From: JANLVJ01 sp031363945 | GTDB lineage: Bacteria > Bacteroidota > Bacteroidia > Sphingobacteriales > Sphingobacteriaceae | Assembly: GCA_031363945.1 (NCBI GenBank) | Contig: JANLVJ010000051.1 | Coordinates: 1 to 5,933, forward strand | DNA: 5,933 bases | Direction: 5' to 3' | In this document: positions 1-5,933 of the stretch, piece by piece | Layout of the letters: each line of letters opens with the position of its first letter | Numbering within the stretch: position 1 is the first letter of the stretch | Notes under the pieces: generated by a model | Database searches by the model: none | Seen by the model: only the letters and a program-made list of their open reading frames with translations | What the model was told of the DNA's origin: nothing | Program-made: the position numbers and the translations under genes

Positions 1-797
1 CTCATACTGGTAGTACCTACAGCACAAATTCGTGTTTTTGCTACAAGTGCCTTGTTGACAATATCAGCCTGGCTCTGCTCAATGATGAAATGCTCAGAAT
101 CCATCTTATGCTTGGTAAGATCTTCAACCTCTACAGGTCTGAAAGTTCCAAGACCGATATGAAGGGTGATCTCAGCAAATTCAACACCTTTTAATTCAAG
201 ACGTTTCATTAACTCACGGCTAAAGTGCATACCTGCTGTTGGGGCAGCCACCGCACCTTCATTTTTGGCAAAGATTGTCTGATATCGTTCTTTGTCCTCA
301 GCAGTTGCCTTTCTTTTTATGTATTTGGGAAGTGGTGTTTCTCCTAGAATCTCAATACACTTACGAAACTCTTCGTCTGTTCCATCGAATAAAAATCTGA
401 TAGTTCTGCCTCTGGAGGTTGTATTATCAACTACCTCGGCAATCAGTAAATCATCATCACCGAAATAGAGTTTGTTGCCAACGCGTATTTTGCGGGCCGG
501 GTCAACAAGTACGTCCCAAAGACGCATTTCTTTATTGAGCTCACGCAACAAAAAGACTTCGATCTGAGCACCGGTTTTTTCCTTGTTGCCGTACATACGG
601 GCAGGGAACACCTTGGTATTATTCAGAATCATCACATCTTTATCGTTAAAGTATCCAAGGATATCCTTGAACGCTTTATGTTCGATAGTGCGTGTTTCGC
701 GGTTAAGAACCATAAGCCTTGATTCATCACGTTGCGGAGAAGGTGATGATGCTATAAGGGAATCAGGTAAATTGAATTTGAACTGGGATAACTTCAT
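1..797 (-). CDS. queA: S-adenosylmethionine:tRNA ribosyltransferase-isomerase QueA, 3' end missing
   Basis: QueA transfers and isomerises the ribose of S-adenosylmethionine onto 7-aminomethyl-7-deazaguanine in tRNA, giving epoxyqueuosine at the wobble position of GUN-anticodon tRNAs; it is cytoplasmic. The 265 residues visible follow the family from the N-terminus: LPDSLIA (10-16), SRLMVLNR (26-33), NNTKVFPAR (59-67), the strongly conserved GAVAAPTAGMHF (181-192), TLHIGLGTF (211-219) and AVGTTSM (259-265). E. coli QueA has the same blocks in the same order. The reading frame is open to the window edge; about 80-90 C-terminal residues would lie outside. The ATG at 795-797 gives the expected N-terminus (MKLSQFKFNLP), and no good Shine-Dalgarno precedes it, as is usual in Bacteroidota. 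It is divergent from the permease gene, with a 100-base gap. Identification is secure; only completeness is unknown. Confidence 0.96.
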   Translation of the reverse strand, partial: MKLSQFKFNLPDSLIASSPSPQRDESRLMVLNRETRTIEHKAFKDILGYFNDKDVMILNNTKVFPARMYGNKEKTGAQIEVFLLRELNKEMRLWDVLVDPARKIRVGNKLYFGDDDLLIAEVVDNTTSRGRTIRFLFDGTDEEFRKCIEILGETPLPKYIKRKATAEDKERYQTIFAKNEGAVAAPTAGMHFSRELMKRLELKGVEFAEITLHIGLGTFRPVEVEDLTKHKMDSEHFIIEQSQADIVNKALVAKTRICAVGTTSM

Positions 798-897
798 TTG
801 AAAATTGCTATCTTTAGTGCATAAAATCAAGCCTGTTTCTTAGGCGATTTATGTCACATTTTTGATGGGGCGAATTTAGTAAAAATCCTTGAATTTT

Positions 898-2157
898 ATG
901 CTCGTATTCTTAAAATTATTAAAGGAAAGTATTCTCTTCGCTTTTGACGCCCTGAGGGTAAATCGTCTGCGTACAATTCTATCCCTTCTAGGTATCACCA
1001 TCGGTATATTTACCATTATTGCTGTATTTACGGCGGTTGATTTTCTTAAAAACTCTGTGAATTCAAGTATCAATAAGCTAGGTAATAATATTGTTTATAT
1101 TGAAAAATTTCCATGGGGGCCAGAAGATGGAGAAAAGGAATACCCCTGGTGGACCTATCTTCAACGTCCACAGCCAACAGTTGAAGAGTATATGTTGCTC
1201 AAGTCAAGGCTTCAGATGGGAGAGAAGGTTAGTTATTCAATAGATTTTGCAAATAAAACTATAAAATTTCTAAGTAACTCAGTTCAGGATGTCGGGCTCA
1301 CCGCAGTTTCTGCTGAAAGTAACCAGGTGCGCACTTATAATTTTTCAGCCGGGCGGTATTTTACAGAGAGCGAATCTGAAGCAGGGAAAAATATTTGTAT
1401 AATAGGAGCAGGAGTAGGGGAAGGCTTGTTTAAAAATGGGCTTGATCCAATCGGTAAAGTTATCCAGGTTATGGGTCATGATGTAGTGGTTGCCGGGGTA
1501 TTGGCAAAAGAAGGTGATGATGTTTTGGGTATAAGTGCCGATAATCAGATTTTTATGCCTGTAACTTTTGCCCGAGGGCTGGTTGATATAAAATCGCAAA
1601 ATGTCAGGCCCAGTATCATCATCAAGGGCGCTGATAATCTTGATTTTGTTTCAATGCTTGGAGATATTACTTCAAGTTTCAGATCACTTCGTAAATTGGT
1701 TCCAGGTCAGAAAAATAACTTTGCCCTCAATAATCCTACAATTTTAACTCAGGCATTTTCGTCAATTTCTAAAATTCTGGATATTGCAGGATGGGTAATT
1801 GGTGGTTTCTCTATGCTTGTGGGTGGGTTTGGTATTGCCAATATCATGTTTGTATCGGTACGTGAGCGAACAAATATTATTGGAATTCAAAAATCACTAG
1901 GCGCCAAGAATTACTTCATACTTCTTCAGTTTCTGGTAGAGGCTGTTGTTCTTTGTATAATTGGGGGTTTGGTAGGTTTACTACTCGTGTATATGGGCAC
2001 CTTGGTGATTTCACTTGGTCTGCACAAAGAATTTCCCTTAAACATCTCAAATATTACATATGGTATTGGTTTATCTGTGTTTATTGGCACACTGGCAGGT
2101 TTCTGGCCAGCATGGTCGGCTTCACGTTTAGATCCGGTAGAAGCTATCAGGGCCTGA
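898..2157 (+). CDS. ABC transporter permease, MacB/FtsX family
   Basis: This is an inner-membrane permease of the MacB/FtsX (type VII) ABC family, which couples ATP hydrolysis by a partner ATPase to work on substrates in the periplasm rather than classical channel transport. At 419 residues it has the standard plan: one N-terminal membrane segment (about 26-48, preceded by the basic NRLRT), a large periplasmic MacB_PCD-type domain (about 50-290, with GRYF, LF...DPIGK and VVVAGVL), then three C-terminal membrane segments (about 293-320, 345-373, 388-405). The cytoplasmic loop SVRERTNIIGIQKSLGAK (320-337) and the terminal DPVEAIRA are family hallmarks; the loop corresponds to the coupling region contacting the ATPase. 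No ATPase or membrane-fusion gene adjoins it, so it is an orphan permease here and its substrate is unknown. I chose the ATG at 898; an in-frame TTG at 889 would add three residues. CATTTTTG at 857-864 is one base off the -7 consensus. Confidence 0.93.
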   Translation: MLVFLKLLKESILFAFDALRVNRLRTILSLLGITIGIFTIIAVFTAVDFLKNSVNSSINKLGNNIVYIEKFPWGPEDGEKEYPWWTYLQRPQPTVEEYMLLKSRLQMGEKVSYSIDFANKTIKFLSNSVQDVGLTAVSAESNQVRTYNFSAGRYFTESESEAGKNICIIGAGVGEGLFKNGLDPIGKVIQVMGHDVVVAGVLAKEGDDVLGISADNQIFMPVTFARGLVDIKSQNVRPSIIIKGADNLDFVSMLGDITSSFRSLRKLVPGQKNNFALNNPTILTQAFSSISKILDIAGWVIGGFSMLVGGFGIANIMFVSVRERTNIIGIQKSLGAKNYFILLQFLVEAVVLCIIGGLVGLLLVYMGTLVISLGLHKEFPLNISNITYGIGLSVFIGTLAGFWPAWSASRLDPVEAIRA

Positions 2158-2194
2158 TGTGGTCCGGCAATAATAGTATGTACAAGAAACCTTA

Positions 2195-2226
2195 ATTGCG
2201 CTGGTAATAATTTCTGAACCAGCAAT
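2195..2226. repeat. small inverted repeat in the convergent gap, possible weak terminator
   Basis: The arms GCTGGT (2200-2205) and ACCAGC (2218-2223) are perfectly complementary around a 12-base loop. The stem can extend by ATT (2195-2197) and AAT (2224-2226) if two bases bulge on the left arm. A further weak pair, GGTCC (2161-2165) with GGACC (2235-2239), encloses it. It lies between the stops of two converging genes, where a two-way terminator would be useful, but no T-run follows it directly on either strand, so it is not a textbook intrinsic terminator. The rest of the 150-base gap (2158-2307) is AT-rich, with A/T runs near 2254-2261 and 2290-2303, and holds no gene that I can support. 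Confidence 0.35.
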
Positions 2227-2307
2227 CATAACTGGGACCTACTTAGTGGCAAAATAAAAAATGCGGCAGAATTTAGTTTTGACATCCTGATTTTTATTTT
2301 TTATCTC

Positions 2308-3501
2308 TTATTCAAGCTTGGCAAGACTTTCTTTTATTCTCCTGCAAGCAGTCAGTAATTCAGACTCTGCTGCAGCATAAGACATGCGGATATAATTATC
2401 ATTTCCGAAGGCTTCACCTGGCACTGTTGAAACATGTGCATCATGTAAAAGAAACATGCAAAGGTCCATTGAATTTGCAATTTTTACCTCGCCAGTAGAT
2501 TTACCGAAAAATGAACTTATTTCAGGGAAGAAATAAAATGCTCCTTCAGGTAGAATTGTATACATACCTGGTATGCTTTGCAATTCTTTGTAGACCAAAT
2601 CACGACGATACTTAAAAGCGTCTCTCATATCATATGTAGGCTTCATTGTACCGCTCAGTGCTGCCATGGCTGCACGTTGGGTAATAGAACATGTACCTGA
2701 CGTTACCTGGCTTTGTAATTTGTCACAAGCCTGTGCAATTTCTTTTGTTGCGGCCATATATCCCAGACGCCATCCGGTCATTGCAAATGCTTTTGAGACA
2801 CCATTAATTATAATTACCCTGTCTTTAATTGAATCAAACTGGGCAATACTCTCATGATGACCTATATAATTTATATGCTCATAAATTTCATCAGAGATGA
2901 TGTAAATCTGCGGGTTTTTTTCAAAAACTGTCACCAATGCTGCAAGTTCTGCTTTAGAATAAAGTGATCCTGTAGGATTACTGGGTGACGAGAACATGAA
3001 AATTTTTGTTCTCGGTGTTATAGCTGCTTCTAGCTCTGCAACACTGATCTTAAAGTTAGTTTTTTCAGTCGTATTTATATATACTGTTTTTCCTTCTGCA
3101 AGTTTTACCATTTCAGAATAGGATACCCAATATGGGGTTGGAATAATTACTTCATCATCCAGGTTCACCAAACAGGAGAGTGCATTAGCCAGTGACTGTT
3201 TGGCCCCGGTTGAAACAACTATGTTTTCAATACCGTAAAACAGATCATTTTCATTTTTGAATTTTTCAACGATCGCCATACGTAGCTCCGCATAACCTGA
3301 AACAGGTGTATAGTGCGTATAACCGTCATCAATAGCTTGCTTTGCTGCCAGCTTTATATGATCAGGAGTTTGAAAATCGGGTTCGCCAAAACTCAGATTT
3401 ACCACCTGGAATCCCTTGGCCGCAAGCTCCCGGCCTAATTTGGCCATTTTGATTGTTTGTGACTCTTCCAAGCCCTTAATCCTTTCTGATATTATATTCA
3501 T
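2308..3501 (-). CDS. pyridoxal phosphate-dependent aspartate-type aminotransferase (class I, subgroup Ib-like)
   Basis: This cytoplasmic enzyme probably transfers amino groups between aspartate and 2-oxoglutarate; some relatives also use prephenate or other acceptors. The 397 residues match the usual length and, motif by motif, the Thermus/Bacillus-type enzymes: GEPDF (39-43), STGAKQ (97-102), PYWVSY (123-128), SNPTG (174-178, with Asn175), SDEIYE (203-208, with Asp204 and Tyr207 expected at PLP), SKAFAMTGWRLGY (236-248, with Lys237 as the Schiff-base lysine) and RMSYA (372-376, with Arg372 expected to bind the substrate alpha-carboxylate). Lys101 aligns with the lysine that reads the acidic side chain in the Thermus enzyme, favouring aspartate/glutamate as substrates. 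I chose the ATG at 3499-3501, which starts MNIISERI as relatives do; a TTG at 3526-3528 would add nine residues with no family support. It is a single gene, converging on the permease and diverging from the CDF gene. Exact specificity cannot be read from sequence. Confidence 0.93.
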   Translation of the reverse strand: MNIISERIKGLEESQTIKMAKLGRELAAKGFQVVNLSFGEPDFQTPDHIKLAAKQAIDDGYTHYTPVSGYAELRMAIVEKFKNENDLFYGIENIVVSTGAKQSLANALSCLVNLDDEVIIPTPYWVSYSEMVKLAEGKTVYINTTEKTNFKISVAELEAAITPRTKIFMFSSPSNPTGSLYSKAELAALVTVFEKNPQIYIISDEIYEHINYIGHHESIAQFDSIKDRVIIINGVSKAFAMTGWRLGYMAATKEIAQACDKLQSQVTSGTCSITQRAAMAALSGTMKPTYDMRDAFKYRRDLVYKELQSIPGMYTILPEGAFYFFPEISSFFGKSTGEVKIANSMDLCMFLLHDAHVSTVPGEAFGNDNYIRMSYAAAESELLTACRRIKESLAKLE

Positions 3502-3553
3502 TAGATGTTGAAATAAAATTCTGCGCAAATATTTTAATACTTTTACACTAAAA

Positions 3554-3561
3554 CAAAATTA
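3554..3561 (-). promoter_or_regulatory. candidate -7 promoter element for the aminotransferase gene
   Basis: Read on the minus strand this is TAATTTTG, an exact match to TAnnTTTG, the -7 element of Bacteroidota primary promoters. It is 52 bases upstream of the chosen aminotransferase ATG, which would leave a leader of about 45 bases. No convincing -33 TTTG sits at the expected distance, only T-rich sequence. The element abuts the start of the divergent CDF gene, so its upstream half would overlap that gene's first codons. The motif is short and the region AT-rich, so a chance match is possible. Confidence 0.3.
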
Positions 3562-3562
3562 A

Positions 3563-4597
3563 TTGGAACAGAAACTCCGAAAAAAAGCAATTCTCATTAC
3601 CCTGATTGTTTCTGCTTTCATGTCAGCCACCAAATTTGGGGCATATTTTTTTACTTCTTCAAACGCCATTTTTACCGATGCTGCTGAAAGCATCATTAAC
3701 ATTGTCGCCAGTGCCTTCGCTTTTTACAGTATACATTTGGCCGCAAAGCCGAAAGACCAAAATCACCCATATGGTCATGGTAAAATTGAATTCTTTGCAG
3801 TTGGCTTCGAAGGTGCACTTATAATTAGCGCCGGAGTTGCAATATTAGTGAAAAGCATATTTGCTTGGTTCACAAGGCCAGACCTTGAGAATTTACTCGC
3901 TGGTTCACTGCTCATCGGGCTTACAGGCCTGGTAAATCTGATAATGGCCAGATACCTGATAAATATAAGTAGAAAAACCCAGTCTATAACTTTGCAGGCC
4001 GAGGGAAAACATCTTGTTTCCGATGTTGTTTCAAGTTTTGGCATCGTAACAGGATTGCTGATTATACATTTTACCAAATTTATCCTTCTTGATATATTAA
4101 TTTCTTTTGCCGTTGGTTTGTTCATGTTATATAATGGCTATAAGCTTACCCGTAAGTCAGTTGCAGGCTTAATGGATGAAGCCGATACACATACTGTTGA
4201 AGAGTTAATCGCAACACTAAATCTAAACAGACGCGATAACTGGATTGATGTTCATAATATGCGTGTTCAGAAATATGGTGAAAACCTCCATGTCGACTGT
4301 CATCTTACCCTGCCTTATTATTTTGACATCAAACAGATGAGCCAGGAAGTAGCAGATATCGAATTATATGTTAACAGTGAAAGCTCAGCCGATGTTGAAC
4401 TCTTTGTACAGGTTGACCCCTGTTTACCGCAATTTTGCCATTTTTGCCGAAAAAAAGATTGTTTAGTACGTTCTGCAGATAAAACAATTGATCTCATGTG
4501 GACAATCGACAGACTCGTCAGTCATGTAAATCATTTTGATGAGGCTGAGCTTGAAAAAACTGAACTAAATCAACATCGTAAAATCTATAAAATTTGA
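3563..4597 (+). CDS. cation diffusion facilitator (CDF) family metal transporter
   Basis: CDF proteins are dimeric inner-membrane antiporters exporting divalent metals (Zn, Fe, Mn, Co, Cd) in exchange for protons. This 344-residue protein has about six membrane segments in the first 200 residues, the family signature HPYGHGK (68-74), and a cytoplasmic C-terminal domain from about 205. Against E. coli FieF, the second-site residues Asp65, His68 and His72 are kept, as is the TM5 pair His150/Asp154. The TM2 partners, Asp45 and Asp49 in FieF, are Glu42 and Asn46 here. In the C-terminal domain His231, His247 and Asp285 align with FieF metal ligands. A tail beyond residue 286 carries Cys287, Cys292, Cys295 and Cys300 (CX4CX2CX4C), absent from FieF. 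The start is TTG at 3563: an in-frame TAA lies immediately before it and the next ATG (residue 20) falls inside TM1. The family call is firm; the metal is unknown. Confidence 0.93.
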   Translation: MEQKLRKKAILITLIVSAFMSATKFGAYFFTSSNAIFTDAAESIINIVASAFAFYSIHLAAKPKDQNHPYGHGKIEFFAVGFEGALIISAGVAILVKSIFAWFTRPDLENLLAGSLLIGLTGLVNLIMARYLINISRKTQSITLQAEGKHLVSDVVSSFGIVTGLLIIHFTKFILLDILISFAVGLFMLYNGYKLTRKSVAGLMDEADTHTVEELIATLNLNRRDNWIDVHNMRVQKYGENLHVDCHLTLPYYFDIKQMSQEVADIELYVNSESSADVELFVQVDPCLPQFCHFCRKKDCLVRSADKTIDLMWTIDRLVSHVNHFDEAELEKTELNQHRKIYKI

Positions 4598-4622
4598 TAT
4601 CAATGCTACCGCTATCAGTCAA

Positions 4623-4639
4623 AGAAACTGTAGTTTTCT
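4623..4639. promoter_or_regulatory. imperfect dyad upstream of the Nudix-bioA genes, possible operator
   Basis: AGAAACT (4623-4629) and AGTTTTCT (4632-4639) form an inverted repeat around GT, with one extra T in the right arm. It lies 15 bases upstream of the Nudix start and just before a -7-like element, a sensible place for a repressor site. It does not match any biotin repressor site I can recall with confidence. In AT-rich DNA such a dyad can arise by chance. Confidence 0.18.
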
Positions 4640-4641
4640 GT

Positions 4642-4649
4642 TAGTTTTG
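4642..4649 (+). promoter_or_regulatory. candidate -7 promoter element before the Nudix gene
   Basis: TAGTTTTG matches the Bacteroidota TAnnTTTG element exactly. It ends only five bases before the ATG at 4655, so transcription from it would begin at or about the start codon and give a leaderless or nearly leaderless mRNA. A second, one-mismatch copy (TAGTTTTC) lies at 4631-4638. No clear -33 element is visible. If real, it would separate Nudix-bioA transcription from the CDF gene; otherwise all three genes could be read from an upstream promoter. Confidence 0.22.
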
Positions 4650-4654
4650 CAGTA

Positions 4655-5107
4655 ATGAATATATTCAATGTTAGAGTATACGGAATTCTCATCGATAAAG
4701 ACCAGCGCCTACTGATAAGTGATGAGTTTGAACATGAAAAAAAATTCACAAAACTTCCTGGTGGAGGGCTTGAATTTGGAGAAGGGCTTATTGAGGCTCT
4801 CAAGAGGGAATTCTTAGAAGAATGTACTTTACCCGTTGAAATTATCCGGCATTTTTATACCACTGATTTTTTTGTCAAATCTATTTTTAATGATTCCCAG
4901 GTTATCAGTGTTTATTATCTGATAAAAGCATTGGAAGCCCCAGCATTTAAAACCAGTGTTATACCTTTTGATTTTACGGGTAATGAGCCAGCAATGCAAT
5001 CTTTTCGTTGGGTTAGTTTAGCTGAATTAGAACCGTTAGAAATGACATTTGAAACAGAGCAGTACGTAATTAAACTTTTAAAAAAAGATATACAAAAACA
5101 TTCATGA
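4655..5107 (+). CDS. Nudix hydrolase family protein
   Basis: Nudix enzymes hydrolyse a nucleoside diphosphate linked to another group, using divalent metal held by the Nudix-box helix. In this 150-residue single-domain protein the box runs from Gly37 to Leu59: Gly37, Glu43, Arg51, Glu52, Glu55 and Glu56 fit GX5EX7REUXEEXGU, so the catalytic and metal-binding residues are intact. The one departure is Thr58 in place of the final glycine. LPGGGLEFGE (34-43) leads into the box and FRWVSLAELEPL (117-128) is the usual C-terminal strand and helix. There is no signal peptide or membrane segment, so it should be cytoplasmic. The ATG at 4655 gives the normal short N-terminal strand. Its TGA overlaps the bioA ATG (ATGA, 5104-5107), implying translational coupling. 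The substrate cannot be deduced; a housekeeping nucleotide-cleaning role or a link to biotin metabolism are both guesses. Confidence 0.9.
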   Translation: MNIFNVRVYGILIDKDQRLLISDEFEHEKKFTKLPGGGLEFGEGLIEALKREFLEECTLPVEIIRHFYTTDFFVKSIFNDSQVISVYYLIKALEAPAFKTSVIPFDFTGNEPAMQSFRWVSLAELEPLEMTFETEQYVIKLLKKDIQKHS

Positions 5108-5933
5108 ACGAATACGGGCATAAAGATTCATTGCTAACCCTTTCCGAAAGAGACCAGAAAGTTGTCTGGCACCCATTTACTCAAATGCTTAATGCAGATA
5201 GCCCTATTCCGATTATCAGTGGTGAAGGTTCTTATCTGACTGATGATACCGGCAAGCAATACATAGATGCTGTTTCTTCTTGGTGGGTTAATCTGCACGG
5301 GCATAGCCATCCTTATATTATCAAAAAAATGATGTCCCAGCTTTTGAAGCTTGAGCATGTGATTTTTGCCGGTTTTACACATGAACCTGCTGTTTTGTAT
5401 GCAGAAATGCTGCTTTCAGTTCTTCCCCCTAATCAGGCCAGGGTTTTTTACTCAGATAATGGATCAACAGCGGTTGAAGTCGCCTTAAAAATGGCCCTGC
5501 AGTACTGGTATAATCAGGGCAAAGCCAAAACCAAGATAATAGCCCTGAATCATTCTTATCATGGTGATACGTTTGGTTCGATGTCAGTAAGTGCCAGAAG
5601 TACCTTTACTGCACCTTATAATGAACTGCTCTTTCAGGTAGAATTTATTGATATTCCTGTCACCCGTGAAGAACAGGTGATTTTTGAGGCTCAGCTCGAT
5701 GATTCTGTAGCGGCCTTTATATTTGAACCGCTAATTCAGGGTTCTGGGGGCATGCATATGTATGAACCAGAGACTTTGAACCAGATGCTCGAAATTTGCC
5801 GTAAAAAGGGTATTTTAACAATTGCTGATGAGGTTATGACAGGTTTTGGGAGAACTGGTAAACTTTTTGCCGTTGATCACCTGATTCAGAAACCAGATAT
5901 AATCTGTTTATCGAAAGGTATTACGGGTGGCAC
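5104..5933 (+). CDS. bioA: adenosylmethionine-8-amino-7-oxononanoate aminotransferase BioA, 3' end missing
   Basis: BioA is the PLP enzyme that aminates 8-amino-7-oxononanoate (KAPA) to 7,8-diaminopelargonate in biotin synthesis; E. coli uses S-adenosylmethionine as amino donor, while the Bacillus subtilis homologue uses lysine. The 276 complete residues visible carry the family blocks: WHPFTQM (22-28), SSWWVNLHGHSHP (58-70), SDNGSTAVEVALKMALQYW (117-135), YHGDTFGSMSV (152-162), EPLIQGSGGM (208-217), ADEVMTGFGRTGKLFA (241-256, Asp242 facing the PLP ring nitrogen) and LSKGITGG (269-276), where Lys271 is the PLP lysine (Lys274 in E. coli). Phe25 stands where E. coli has the active-site Tyr17; Trp60, Trp61 and Tyr152 match the E. 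coli counterparts. The ATG at 5104 overlaps the Nudix stop by four bases. The last 150 or so residues lie beyond the window, and other bio genes may follow. The more general class III aminotransferases are a less likely alternative, given the KAPA-type motifs. Confidence 0.95.
   Translation, partial: MNEYGHKDSLLTLSERDQKVVWHPFTQMLNADSPIPIISGEGSYLTDDTGKQYIDAVSSWWVNLHGHSHPYIIKKMMSQLLKLEHVIFAGFTHEPAVLYAEMLLSVLPPNQARVFYSDNGSTAVEVALKMALQYWYNQGKAKTKIIALNHSYHGDTFGSMSVSARSTFTAPYNELLFQVEFIDIPVTREEQVIFEAQLDDSVAAFIFEPLIQGSGGMHMYEPETLNQMLEICRKKGILTIADEVMTGFGRTGKLFAVDHLIQKPDIICLSKGITGG

Noticed and set aside
583..801. 72-codon plus-strand frame opposite the queA start
   Set aside because: It is antisense to the highly conserved QueA N-terminus, with no supporting motif or promoter.
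889..897. TTG at 889 as the permease start
   Set aside because: The ATG three codons later gives the expected family N-terminus; the TTG adds only three residues and no better ribosome binding site.
1926..2225. 99-codon minus-strand frame, and an 80-codon plus-strand frame at 1953-2195, over the end of the permease gene
   Set aside because: Both overlap the conserved C-terminal membrane segments of the permease in other frames, and neither resembles a known protein.
3502..3528. TTG at 3526-3528 as the aminotransferase start
   Set aside because: The nine extra residues have no counterpart in the family, whereas the ATG at 3501 starts where relatives do.
3775..4125. 116-codon open frame antisense to the CDF gene
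   Set aside because: It lies wholly opposite a well-conserved membrane protein gene, and its translation shows no recognisable domain; it is a shadow of the coding strand.
4593..4625. Hairpin after the CDF stop (TTTGA with TCAAA)
   Set aside because: The stem is only five A/T-rich pairs with poor inner pairing and no following T-run, so it is not convincing as a terminator.
5134..5382. 82-codon minus-strand frame opposite bioA
   Set aside because: It is antisense to conserved BioA blocks and has no independent support.
1..5933. A novel defence, mobile or biosynthetic system
   Set aside because: Every substantial open frame belongs to a well-known housekeeping or transporter family. No repeats, integrase, transposase, toxin-antitoxin pair, tRNA or CRISPR array was visible on either strand.

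Overview
The window looks like ordinary chromosomal DNA from a member of the Bacteroidota. The evidence is the AT-rich composition, the absence of clear Shine-Dalgarno sequences before the starts, matches to the TAnnTTTG -7 promoter element of this phylum, and protein sequences that read like Bacteroidota versions of QueA, the FtsX/MacB-type permease, the CDF transporter and BioA. I cannot name a genus. I saw no mobile element, tRNA, rRNA, CRISPR array or phage gene.

Layout from left to right: (1) queA on the minus strand (797 down to 1), cut off at its 3' end by the window edge. (2) A 100-base divergent gap, then a plus-strand MacB/FtsX-type ABC transporter permease (898-2157). (3) A 150-base convergent gap with a small inverted repeat. 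(4) A minus-strand class I aspartate-type aminotransferase (2308-3501). (5) A 61-base divergent gap with a promoter-like element. (6) Three plus-strand genes: a cation diffusion facilitator (CDF) transporter starting with TTG (3563-4597), a Nudix hydrolase (4655-5107), and bioA (from 5104, cut off by the right edge). The Nudix stop and bioA start share ATGA, so these two are almost certainly one transcription unit; the CDF gene, 57 bases upstream, may or may not belong to it.

The genes do not form one obvious pathway. QueA makes the queuosine precursor in tRNA, the aminotransferase handles amino acid nitrogen, the permease works with an ATPase encoded elsewhere, the CDF protein moves divalent metal out of the cytoplasm, and BioA makes diaminopelargonate for biotin. 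I found no convincing undescribed system. The points most worth a second look are the CDF transporter's altered transmembrane metal site with its cysteine cluster, the tight coupling of a Nudix hydrolase to bioA, and a Phe in BioA where E. coli has Tyr17.
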